Shown here: piece after piece, positions 44,576 to 54,872 of the stretch
How the letters are laid out: the number at the start of each line of letters is the position of its first letter
Numbering within the stretch: the first letter of the stretch is position 1
NCBI GenBank assembly: GCA_027625915.1
Contig: JANTQA010000010.1
Coordinates: 2,098,282-2,162,281 of the forward strand
Direction: 5' to 3'
DNA: 64,000 bases
DNA from: Anaeramoeba flamelloides
Taxonomy: Eukaryota; Metamonada; Anaeramoebidae
The notes under the pieces: generated by a model
Database searches by the model: none
Told to the model about the DNA's origin: nothing
Seen by the model: only the letters and a program-made list of their open reading frames with translations
Made by a program: the position numbers and the translations under genes

Positions 44576-46840
44576 ATGTCTTCCTTTTCACTTGATGACA
44601 TTCAAACAAAATTTGGGGTACATTTTGATTTAGCATGTTTTTTATTAACACTCTTATCTGAGAATGGCGTTGAACTTGATCCCGATTCAATTGACGACAC
44701 GATTGACGTACTCCAATCGAAATCAAAAAAAGAATTATTAGGATGGTTGTTTGATCGCTGGGACTATGAAAAGAATGGGGAGTTAGCGGATGACGAAATC
44801 TTTGAAAGGTTTGCCATCACTTACGAGGTTATCTCCTGTGAGGAGGTGTGCTCCAAGTACGATGAACAATATGGCGTCAAGAACACCTTTGATGTTGAAA
44901 ACAAAATCCCAGAGCAGTTATCTGAAATCATTCACGAGTTGTATGACAACGCTGTTGAATATTTGACAACCTTTTCCTTAATTTCCGAATTGGACAGCGC
45001 ATGCAAAATCATTGGCAAGCGTTCTTTCCAAAGGAAGGAATTTATTGAAAACTTTGATATTGAATTTGGGCCATTTAAGCAATTGTCCGAAGACTTTTCA
45101 AAATATTTGGAAGGCAAACAAGATCAATGGGACGAAGAGTTGAAGAAGCCCTCCAAAAAGAAAACAAAGGACACCAAACTCGATGAAGATGAAGACGATG
45201 AAAAGAAAAAAAAAAAAAAAAAATCATATGTGCGAGCAAAGTTCAGCTGGGATCCAAGCGAGCTCTCGCCAAACAGCGGAATCAAAAAGGAGGAGTGTTT
45301 GTCGATCAAAAAGGGTACTCGGTATGAAATTGTCAGCTCATATAATAGGCACATGATGAAGGGCTATGATTTGTTAACGGGCAAAACAGGCTTGTTCCCC
45401 AAAAAATTGGTCGAGCCGTGCCACTCGAGATTTTTTGAATATCGGATGAAATGTAACATTGGAAAGTTACTTGACGGGGAAACGGAAACAACAGAGGAAT
45501 GGGAATTGTATGGAGCAAGATGGCTATTGACGTGTGTCTATGAAGATGGGGAATTGGATGTTGATCTCAGCATGACGAACTCCTCGAAAATTAAGGACGA
45601 AGTGTTCATCGGCTATTCTGTAACAGCGCCCTGGGGTGAAAAGGGATCGATCGCAACAGACTTTTTACCCGGCGACGTCAAGGGGTTCACCTTCGAAGAA
45701 AAGCCCCTAACGGAGCTTGACAAATCCAAGCCCTTAATCATTACGCTGAAAATCTTTGAGGCGCCCGTGCTGGCAAAAAGGCCAGACTCCCCGAAATGGG
45801 TTGGCTGGATCCCATCCTTTTGGCTAATCGACACCTCGATCAAGACTCGCCCAATTGAGTTTTGTGGATTCCGATGGTTTGTGCAACTAACTTACGATCC
45901 CGAGGAAGACGAAATGGAAGCAGGTCTCTGTTTGCCAACAGACAATTTAAAAAAGCTGGGAGATGAGGCGGTGAGGTTTAATGCATCCTACACTCTGAAG
46001 GGAGTCGATAGCTTTGTCCGTAGCCATAAATACGAAGAAATGGGTCAATTCCAATTTGACGCGTGTGAGATGGACATTAACGAAGTCGACGAAACAGGCT
46101 TTGAATTCATTTTTGAAATCTTTGAATGCCCAGCAATTAAGCCTGTGAAAAAGGAAGTCAATACCTGGAGCGCGAAAATTCCCGCCTTTTGGGACAAAAT
46201 TGAAAAAATTAAAACCCTGCCCTTTGATTTCCTCGAGAAAAAATGGGTGACAATTTTTGAAAAGGAAGACGAATTTTTAAATATTTGGCTTTGCTTGGAT
46301 AACCAAGAAGAAGAGCTTGACGAACCAATAAAATTGCAAGTGAAATTCCAAATCGTTGATCTGGAAAGCAAAACCTTTCCCTCGACCTATGAAGAAGCAG
46401 ATGAATCAGGTGGCAAAACAGAATTCGTCGAATTAGAAAACATTACAGGAGAGGAATTCGAATTCAAACTCCAATTAATGCCCTGCCCGAAATTTGTACG
46501 CGGTAAAGGTAAAGTTTGGGACGCCTTCATACCGCCCTTCTGGAAGACCATGGATGAAATCGAAACACATACTTTTAAATTATTGGGCTACGACTGGACC
46601 TGCCAATTTGAAATAGAAGAAAAATTCTTAAGCATGTGGCTTTGTATAGACGTGGAATCAGAAAAAGAAGTAGAGGGCGAAGTAAACTTAAAAATTAAAT
46701 GCACAATAGAAAAGGTCAAAACTTTTAGAGCTGAGCTTGAATTTACTGACGTAGGTCAATTCCAAGGAGAAGAGAAAATTCATAGAGCGAGAAGATTGCC
46801 ATCCTCCGGGTTTAATTTTAAACTTGAAGTCTTGAAATAA
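44576..46840 (+). CDS. SH3 domain protein with four MATH/TRAF-like repeats
   Basis: An intronless 754-residue protein. The N-terminal ~185 residues are helical and include an EF-hand-like segment, FDRWDYEKNGELADDEIFER. An acidic/Lys linker (~188-216, with a run of seven Lys) leads to an SH3-like domain at ~217-281 (YVRAKFSWDPSELSPNSGIK ... GLFPKKLVEP). Four similar beta-sandwich units follow at about 305-402, 428-519, 550-640 and 668-754. Each has a MATH-type Trp-containing strand (ARWLLTCVYEDGELDVDL, FRWFVQLTYDPEED, KKWVTIFEKEDEFLNIWLCL, YDWTCQFEIEEKFLSMWLCI) and an ending such as FEFIFEIFECP. In units 1-3 the ending is followed by a WIPSFW/KIPAFW/FIPPFW motif. MATH and SH3 domains bind peptides, so a scaffold role in the cytoplasm is likely; no enzyme domain is seen. 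The ATG at 44576 is preceded by an A-rich leader. Confidence 0.82.
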   Translation: MSSFSLDDIQTKFGVHFDLACFLLTLLSENGVELDPDSIDDTIDVLQSKSKKELLGWLFDRWDYEKNGELADDEIFERFAITYEVISCEEVCSKYDEQYGVKNTFDVENKIPEQLSEIIHELYDNAVEYLTTFSLISELDSACKIIGKRSFQRKEFIENFDIEFGPFKQLSEDFSKYLEGKQDQWDEELKKPSKKKTKDTKLDEDEDDEKKKKKKKSYVRAKFSWDPSELSPNSGIKKEECLSIKKGTRYEIVSSYNRHMMKGYDLLTGKTGLFPKKLVEPCHSRFFEYRMKCNIGKLLDGETETTEEWELYGARWLLTCVYEDGELDVDLSMTNSSKIKDEVFIGYSVTAPWGEKGSIATDFLPGDVKGFTFEEKPLTELDKSKPLIITLKIFEAPVLAKRPDSPKWVGWIPSFWLIDTSIKTRPIEFCGFRWFVQLTYDPEEDEMEAGLCLPTDNLKKLGDEAVRFNASYTLKGVDSFVRSHKYEEMGQFQFDACEMDINEVDETGFEFIFEIFECPAIKPVKKEVNTWSAKIPAFWDKIEKIKTLPFDFLEKKWVTIFEKEDEFLNIWLCLDNQEEELDEPIKLQVKFQIVDLESKTFPSTYEEADESGGKTEFVELENITGEEFEFKLQLMPCPKFVRGKGKVWDAFIPPFWKTMDEIETHTFKLLGYDWTCQFEIEEKFLSMWLCIDVESEKEVEGEVNLKIKCTIEKVKTFRAELEFTDVGQFQGEEKIHRARRLPSSGFNFKLEVLK

Positions 46841-46871
46841 ATTTTTGCAATGTAATTAGATTTTAAATTTC

Positions 46872-46975
46872 TATTTCTTCCTTTTTTATTTTCCCTTTTC
46901 TTTTTTCTTTTTTCTTTTTTCTTTTTTTATTTTTTTCTTTTTGTTTTTTTCTTTTTTCTTTTTTCTTTTCTTTTT
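46872..46975 (+). repeat. Pyrimidine microsatellite, TTTTTTCT-like units
   Basis: About 100 bases almost free of purines, with repeated CTTTTTT/CTTTTTTT units. It may lie in the 3' untranslated region of the SH3-MATH gene. Confidence 0.8.
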
Positions 46976-47589
46976 ATTATTTAACAACATTTTTTGATTC
47001 GATTTAATTCTATACTTTTATAAAATTATTAAAAAATCTTCAATTTTGATTTTTGTTCTTGTTTTTTTTTGATTCTTATTGCTGAGATATACATTATTCA
47101 TAAAGCATTATCATCAGAGTAAATCATTTTGTACTAATTTCCATTTTTTTTTAAATTTGGTACTAATTTTTTTAGAATCATGTGATTCTATTTGCAGAAT
47201 CAAAAGATTATATTTTCTCTTTTCGACTCAAGCAATGTTTTACATTACTAAAAAACAATAATAAAAACTAACTTAATCTCTAAAATTTAAAATCAAAGTA
47301 AACAAATAAAAATGCTATTGAATTTTTTTTTTTAAAGTACGAAATATTAAAAAAAAAAAAAAAAAAAAAAAGGCATTTATTTATAAGAGATTATTCTTAG
47401 AAGAGTTTTTTAATTATTGTATTGTTTTTTTTTTTTTTTCATTAGCGTCCCTTTGTTAATTTTTATTTTTTCAATTATTCAAATTTTAAAGTAAAATTTT
47501 CAATGAATTTAATCATAATTAAATTTTGGGTTTTTCTTGTTCTTTATCTTTTATTGTTTTTCCTTTTTTTTTTTTTTTTTTCATATAAT

Positions 47590-47970
47590 GGGTTTTTTAT
47601 TGCAAAAGATCATGTTAAGGAAAAAAAAGAAATCTTAAAAAGACAAATAATCACTAAGAACATTGAGACTATCTAATGTCTTTTAAAAAGAATTTAATTA
47701 TTTGTAAAATATCTTGTTGTTCAACTTTTTTTCAGTGAAAGTTCAGTAATAAAAAATCCGTAATGCTGATTTCAATAATTTTCACTCACTTTTTTTTAGT
47801 TTTTGAGTTTTATTTTTTTTAATTTATAAAATATCAGGTAATTTTTTGGATTTAAAATGATTTTGAAGTTAATTACAAATCATATTTAATTATTAATTGT
47901 TCTTGAATACTAAAGGATAATTATTTTTTTTTCAATTCATTATTTCAGGTGAGTTACAATTTTTGAAATG
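47590..47970 (+). repeat. Subtelomere-like repeat, internal copy
   Basis: Colinear with 55632-56000. AAAGACAAATAATCACTAAG, TTTTTTTCAGTGAAAGTT, ACTCACTTTTTTTTAGTTTT and AAATGGTGTTTA occur in the same order with the same spacing. Confidence 0.75.
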
Positions 47971-49526
47971 GTGTTTATTTCATTTTTTATCTTTTTTCTT
48001 TTGTTTTCATTTTATTTTTTACAGTTACGTAATCTGTTTAGTTAGATCTGGAATTTTTTTTTTCAAGGGTTGAAGGAAGGTTAGTGTGAAGTTTTTTAAA
48101 TAAAAAAATCATATATGATTAGTTGATGGTATCTTGTCATTTGATCGATTTACAATTGTTGGTGGAATTTCAACAAATTTAAGAATAGAATTTTTTATTT
48201 AGCTAGAGTTATTATTTGGGATACAGGGTTTTTTTCTTTTGGTTTTTATATTTTTTATTCTTTTTTTTGTATAAAAAGGGTTACATATAAAAACATAAAT
48301 ACTCGTTTTACTTAAATGTGGTTTTATATTCCCTTTGGAAAAAAAATAATAAATTGAGTTTTATTTTTTGTCTATAATTTTGATTTTGGGTGTTTTCAAA
48401 TTTTTGGAATCGGGTTTATTTTGGTATGTTTATTTTATGGTTAAAAAAAAATAATTAAATTATTTTTCAAGAAGTAATCTTAATGAAAAAAATATAAAAC
48501 ACACAGTTAAAGTAAAAAACAATGTTTTTTGATCCTCTAAGAAATAATAAAAAGAAAAAATTCTGTACTTTATTGTTATTATACCTTTAAGGTTTACAAA
48601 CCCTGAAATTTGATGTTTTCTCTACTGAATAAACAGGAGCCAATTTATTATCACCTTCCTCTTCGTTTTATTTTTTCTATTTTAAATTGAATTTCCAAAC
48701 TAGTAAGTACCGATTTGTGATTCTATGTGAAAAGGTAAACTTTTTAAAATAAACTCAAAATTTTTTTCCCCAATATATATTCTTATGCCAATAAAACTTT
48801 ATGTTATCTTTAATAATCGATTTTGTTTTTTATAAAATCCAAAAACTATTCTTTTCCATGTTTTCATTATTTCTGAATCTCTTTGAACAGATTTCATTAT
48901 AAATATATTTTTTCACTTTTTTTCCCCAAAGATTCTAATTTTTCTTATTCCTTATTCTGTTTGATTTTGAAGATTTCTTTTTATAACTATCTGGTTCATA
49001 AAATATCTGGAATATTGTTTAAAAACAGTTTTCCTAAATGTTCACCAGATTTTAATTTCTATAGAAGATAAATTTGAATAATGATATTTGAAATTAAAAT
49101 GAGATATAATTTCAGTTCAATATCTATTTTTTTCCATTTGAAATACTTTTATTTAGGATTCCTCATTCACCAAACACACCAATAGACATGTAACAAAAAA
49201 GGATCAAACATCAAAATATAGATCTCAAATTACAATCATCATCTCTGAAAACAATAACATTCAAAAGAAAATAAGAAAAGAACAATAGTAAAATTTTTTC
49301 CCTATTTTTCTATTTAATTATCCCAAAAAGGACAATCTTGCAAAAAATCAAATTATCAAAACTTTTTGGTTTAACCAATAAAGGAAATTTCTTTATCACA
49401 CAAAGATCTTGTTTCATTTTAATTGATTATACAGAAATTTTTGAGTTTTTAAATCATTTTTTTACAACTTCAAATATCAATTCTTTTTCAAGAAATAAAT
49501 CAAAAGGAATAATTCAGTGATTTTTG

Positions 49527-49963
49527 ATGACCCAAATTGGTGGACTAATAAGTCAGCGCTTTACTAATTTAAAACAAATAGGATCTGGAACATATGGAAT
49601 TGTTTATCAAGTAAATCTCCTTATTCTTTTCTTTTTTTGGAAATTTTTCTTTCAAGCCAACCAAACAAAAAATTTAATTTGGATCTTTTTGACAATATGT
49701 TTGTATATTAACTAATATCAACACAAAAACGTTATGAATTAATTTGTGTTCTTTTTGATCAGGCTACTTCAAAAAAAACAGGAGAAATATTTGCACTTAA
49801 AAACATTCGGTTAGATAGTGTTGATGAAGGTGTTCCATCAACTGCGATTCGAGAAATCAGTCTTTTAAAAGATCTTAGGCATCCTAACATCGTAAGGTTT
49901 GTATTTACTTTTAATACATTCTTTTTTGCAATTATAACCTATTTTACATTCTCTCTTTCTTCT

Positions 49964-49998
<35 letters not shown>

Positions 49999-52900
49999 GT
50001 TCAATTGTTTTTTTTTGTACAAACGGCAAACATTTTCAACAAAACGTTTCCCAAATTAACCCAACCAATAATTTACAAAATGAAAACTTTAAACAACAAA
50101 AAATTCAAAGGCTAACAGACGTTCTTCATTCAAACAGGAAATTAACTCTGGTTTTTGAATATTTAGATCATGATTTAAAAAAATACATGGATAGTTTAAA
50201 TTCCCCTTTACCAGTAAGACAAATCAAATCCTTTACTTTCCAAATTTTAAGAGGGCTAGCTTATTGCGCAGAGCAAAGGGTTCTCCATCGTGATTTGAAG
50301 CCACAGAATCTCTTAATTAACCAAACTGGAGAATTAAAACTAGCAGATTTTGGTTTAGCTCGTGCATTTGGTATCCCCATGAAGGCTTACTCAAGTGAAG
50401 TTGTTACACTTTGGTATAGGCCACCTGACGTTTTGCTTGGGAACCAAAAATATGGCACAAGTGTGGATATCTGGGGCGCAGGGTGTATTTTTGCAGAAAT
50501 GTATCTTGGAAAGCCACTTTTCAAAGGAAGAGATTCTCCAAGCCAACTTAAAAAAATCTTTAAAAAAATGGGTACACCAACAAAAGAGGAATGGCCAGAT
50601 ATGAAGGAAATGCCAGAGTGGAAAAACTTTAACCCAAAAGAGTACCCAGGTTATTCTTTGAAAGATCTTGTTCCCTCAATTGATGACGAAGATGGTTATG
50701 ATCTTTTATCGGTAAAATTTCTTGTTTTCTCTTTTTGTTTTTGAAGAATAAAAATTTTTTTAGGTTTGAAGAGACTATTAGAATTGAGTGGATTTTTTAA
50801 CTTGTTGACAAATTTTTTTAACCTTTGTCCATACAATTTCTTGTGATTTTTGGCCAAGAATTATCTGTATGTGTGCTTTTTTTACGTACGAAACCAGACA
50901 TATCCTGGTTATAGTAACTTGTAGGATTTTTCTAAACATGCAAAAAATGAAAATCACTGGATTTATCACAGTAAAAACCGCACATTTATTTCGTTGTATT
51001 TTAACTAGTTAAAAAATAATTTAGAATAATGGCTTTAAGGTAGTGGGTACATTTTACCATTTTGAAAAATTTTAATTATCACAACCTTACTGAAAAAAGA
51101 TTTTTTTAGTGCCATCAGATATTGAAACTTTGAAACCAAAATACCATTTACTGTTATGTTTGTGAAAATACAAACCAAAGTAAACTGGAGTTGAATCTTT
51201 AATTTTTCAATTTTTTGAACATTTTTTTTGGTTAAAATTTTTGGTTTTATTAAATTATGTTTTAGATCGAGAAATGTGTTTATGCGAATACTTGAAATTA
51301 ATTATAGAATAAACCAAAAAAATAGGCATGAGAAATGTGTGCATTTTAAACAAATCTTTTCTTTTTGAATACCAAACAAGAAAGATCACCTTTCCAGAGA
51401 AACTTGATTAAATCAAGAATGAAAAAAATCAAAAAAATCAATAAAAGTGTATTTTAGAACATTTTTGATTTTTGAAATTATCTTCTTAATTTGTTTGAAA
51501 TAAACAAGAAAATAAATTGAATTTCCAGCCACATTACTCTTTATTATTGTTTTTAACAAAAACCTTTTTTTACAAATTTGTAATCATAATTCTAATTTCA
51601 AATATTTTTATCAAATTAAAGCCAAAAAAAAAAATACTTTTTCAAAAATTAAAATAAAGGTGTTGAATTCTCGGAATCAAAAAAACAACAAAAGATTCAA
51701 CTCAAAGAAAAAGAAAAATTGAAAAAAAATTTCAATATGAATCCAAATTATTTTGAGTTTTATTTTAATGGAAAATAAATAATTATCAAACCAAGCAAAG
51801 AAATCCAATAAATTTTTATTTCTAAAGAAGAATTCAAAAAAGATCAAATTTCCTTGAATTCAAACTAGAATTAGATGAATTAAATGAAAATAGGGTTTTG
51901 AAATTCATTTTGGTAATTCTTTAGAAATAAAAATAATTTGTTCAACAAAAATTTTTTAAACAAAATTTTTTCAATTCAGAATTAAAAATAAAACCAAGTA
52001 AAGAAGAAATAATTATATCAAATATTACAGATAAGATCAAGGAATAAATGATTTTTATTGATAATTTCTTATGATCAATTTTTGATTTTTTTGATTTCTA
52101 TTTTTTAATCGGCATGGAAATTTATTATACTTGGATATATCCCATTCTCATACTTATTAAAACATTAATTTATTCGGTTAAAGAAATGATTTGATGATTC
52201 AATTTCGAATAAACGGTGGAACTCAAATATTGGACAAATGTACTTGGTGCCTTAATTAATATTTCAGTGTTTTTTTCTCTTAAAATGTATTACATTGCTT
52301 TAAGGACTACATTTATGGAAACCTGGGTGGGGTGAATTATTTACTTGTGTACCAAATCTAAAAAACGTATATTTTCAAAGTTACCTCATAAAACAAACAT
52401 AAAAAAAAAACAAAAAAATATATAATTATCAAAAATCGATTTTTCCATGTAAAATATTGAGCCTGCTTCATTTTTCGATCTATTAAAATTGAAAAAGAAT
52501 ATTATTTTTTTTTTCTTTTTTTATAGTTTTTGTTAATATTAATTAATCACAATAATCTGTAGAGTTTTTCAAATAAGTAACCAAAATATTGTTAAAAAAT
52601 TTTTTAATACAAAAAAAATTAAAAAAACATTTAAAAAAAAAATAAATAAAAAATAGAAAAAATTGTACAAAATGGTTTTTTCATTCATTTTAATTGACTG
52701 AATAAAACAAAATTCAAAAAAAAATTCAAACTATCAAAAATTACAATTTTGTACTTGGAATTGGTAGTGTAAATAGTTTGGTAGTATATTTTATTTTAGT
52801 TTTTTCAAAGTATTTGATTTTTAATTTAAATGTGAATCTCACTCTTCTCTTTGGTTTGAAATTTGGAGTGTTTTCTTTAAATTTTTTAAGGTCAATAGTT

Positions 52901-54872
52901 GAAAATTTTTGTTGTTTTATTTCGTTTTGTACCTTCTCTTGGGATTGAAAAATAATTCATTTTCTTGGAAATTTGCAATAACAATGATTTGGATATATAT
53001 ACCTTAGCACCAGGATTGGCATAATTTTTATCAAGTTTAAAATAAAAGATTTAAAATGATATTGATATTTTAATAATTTTATTTTTTATTTATCTTTAAT
53101 CCCGATTTTAATTCTAATTAAAAAGTCAAAATACCCCAAAGATGAATAAATTATGTGATTGTATTTTTTTTTGTGTTTTTGGAAAAAAAAAAATTGTTAT
53201 ATATTTTTACATTTTTTTTTAAGCATTTTTATTTTTTATATATTTTTTAAATTAAAAATTTTATTACAGTAATAGAAATTCAAAATGAAATATTGATTTA
53301 TTAATAATAACTATTAAATAATATTGTTAATTTTATGATAAAATAAAATAAATCAAAAAAATATATTACTGAGAAACTTTCTTTTTTTTTTTAGATAAAA
53401 TTTCAATAACCATCAAAATAAGAGAAAAATGAAATTTACTTCTTTAGGCCTAAATTAAAATTTATAATGTTTAATTTTCTAAAGTATCAATTCAATATAA
53501 AATAATTGTTAAAAAACAAAAAAAAAAAAAAAAAAAAAAAAAGTGTGGAATAATTTTATTCAATACTTTTGGAATTAAATCAATAAAAACTTTTTGATTT
53601 TATAAAGCCACCAACTCTAAATTTAAAAAATATATAAAAATTAACTTTTAAATATCATTCAAAGAGAATACAAAAATCTTTTTAACCAAGAAAATTTTTT
53701 TGGATTTTGTTATTAGTAAAAAATTGAAAAAAATCTAATTGTGAAATTTGATTTGTTAATCTAAATTAAAACAGATCTTGTAAAATAATTTTTGATCTAT
53801 GGTTTTTAATTAAATAATTTTGTTTATTTTATGTCTAGATTTTAAAAAATCAAAAATTAAAAAATATTTAAAAATTTAAAAAAAAAAATCAATTATTAAT
53901 ATGACTCGAACTGTTGACCAAATCATTATAAATTTGAAAAAAATTATTTGTTGAAAAAATTATCAAAAAATTTTACAATGAAAAAAAATATTATTTTTAA
54001 AATGAATCTATTTATATTTTTTGTTATTTTTAAATCAATTTCTAATCAAAATTATACATTACTCTTGTATGCTAACAAATAGAGTAAACAAATTTTCTAT
54101 ATGATGTCAAAATATCTTTTGTAATGAATAAATTATTAATTAAAGTATTTAAGGAAATTTTGGGGTGAAAAATCTAATTACACATCTTTTTTTAGTAAAG
54201 AATAATTTATTTTAATCATTAAAACGTGAAATTTGATGTTTAGACAAACTTTTCAAAAAAAAAAAACTGAAAAAAAAATTATTTGACAAAATTTCAATGG
54301 AAAAATAATAAAATCACAAGAACCAAGAAAAATTTTTCAAATTTTGAAAAATATTTTCAAAGTTATTTTTTTATTTTATTGGTTACTCCTATACACTTTT
54401 TAATTATAAAATTTTCTTTTAAAGATAATTATTTAGAACTTTTGTATCTTAGAATCATTTGATAACAATTCAAATTCAATATTTTGATTTCGAATGCACA
54501 CGTATATTTAGGGTTCAATGGAATTTATTGATTGGTTTATAAATTCAAGATTTATCATATTTTGTAAAAAAAGGATTAAATCGAAAATCTTATGGTGACA
54601 AAATTACTAATAATCAAATTTGTCTCTTTTTTAAATGATTCCATTTTTTTAAAAAATATCTCTTCAGATCAAAAAATAGCTTTTTTTTTCAAAGTTTATA
54701 CCTTATTTTATATTTATTATACATATGTATTTTTTGATTTTTTTCTATCTTCCACTTTATTAATATTCTAAAACACAAACAGAAAATGTTGCAGTGTGAT
54801 CCAACAAAACGAATTAGTGCATTAGAAGCCTTGGATCATGATTATTTTAATGATATTATTCAAAATGATTAA
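49527..54872 (+). CDS. CDK5/PHO85-like cyclin-dependent kinase, four exons (49527-49610, 49763-49896, 50111-50711, 54783-54872)
   Basis: This is a Ser/Thr kinase that needs a cyclin or cyclin-like partner. The spliced protein is 302 residues, the usual CDK length. Exon 1 ends just after the glycine loop ([10 protein letters not shown], with the inhibitory Thr22-Tyr23 pair). Exon 2 carries the catalytic Lys41 (FALKNIRLD) and an intact PSTAIRE helix (53-59). Exon 3 has [10 protein letters not shown] (Asp134), DFGLARAFG (Asp152), the T-loop [18 protein letters not shown] and [16 protein letters not shown]. Exon 4 gives [20 protein letters not shown] and ends ...NDIIQND then TAA. The T-loop has Ser167 where CDK1/2 have Thr, and AFGIP plus RPPDVL match CDK5/PHO85 better than CDK1/2. 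Introns are 152, 214 and 4071 bp, all GT...AG; the last one is exceptionally long for this window. The TTG just before the ATG is not the start. Confidence 0.92.
49611..49762 (+). other. CDK intron 1
   Basis: A 152 bp phase-0 intron, GTAAAT ... TTTGATCAG. It separates the glycine loop from the catalytic-Lys strand. Confidence 0.85.
49897..50110 (+). other. CDK intron 2 with poly(T) run
   Basis: A 214 bp intron between NIV-R and LTDVLHS, with a donor at GTTTGTAT and an acceptor at TTCAAAG. A T run of ~30 bases lies at ~49966-49997. The codon split gives Arg, and the joined [20 protein letters not shown] matches CDKs. Confidence 0.82.
50712..54782 (+). other. CDK intron 3, ~4.1 kb, repeat-filled
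   Basis: The donor GTAAAATTTC follows ...GYDLLS and the acceptor ACACAAACAG precedes KMLQCDP, a phase-0 join that rebuilds the usual CDK segment LLxKMLxxDPxKRIS. Inside, 52950-54110 is a diverged copy of the telomere-adjacent sequence 56890-58571. No other gene is seen in it; the minus-strand frame 50778-50969 looks random. Confidence 0.82.
52950..54110 (+). repeat. Subtelomeric repeat copy inside the CDK intron
   Basis: Colinear with 56890-58571. Ordered shared blocks include TTAAAATAAAAGATTTAAAA, AAGAGAAAAATG, ACTTTTAAATATCATTCAAA, ACAGATCTTG and AATAATTTTTGATCTATG. The match fades after TCTATATGATGT near 54105, exactly the point where the terminal copy runs into TTAGG repeats. Confidence 0.8.

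Larger units (their letters stand above)
46841..49526. other. Intergenic region with pyrimidine tract and subtelomere-like repeat
   Basis: A C/T tract of TTTTTTCT-like units lies at ~46872-46975, just after the SH3-MATH gene. Segment 47590-47970 is a diverged copy of 55632-56000. The last ~380 bases before the kinase start are A-rich, as expected for a leader or promoter. No gene was recognised; the frames at 47079, 48883 and 49338 are AT-driven. Confidence 0.5.

Noticed and set aside
49338-49520. 60-codon frame just before the CDK start
   Set aside because: A different frame from the kinase, with AT-driven composition; at most an upstream frame in the leader.
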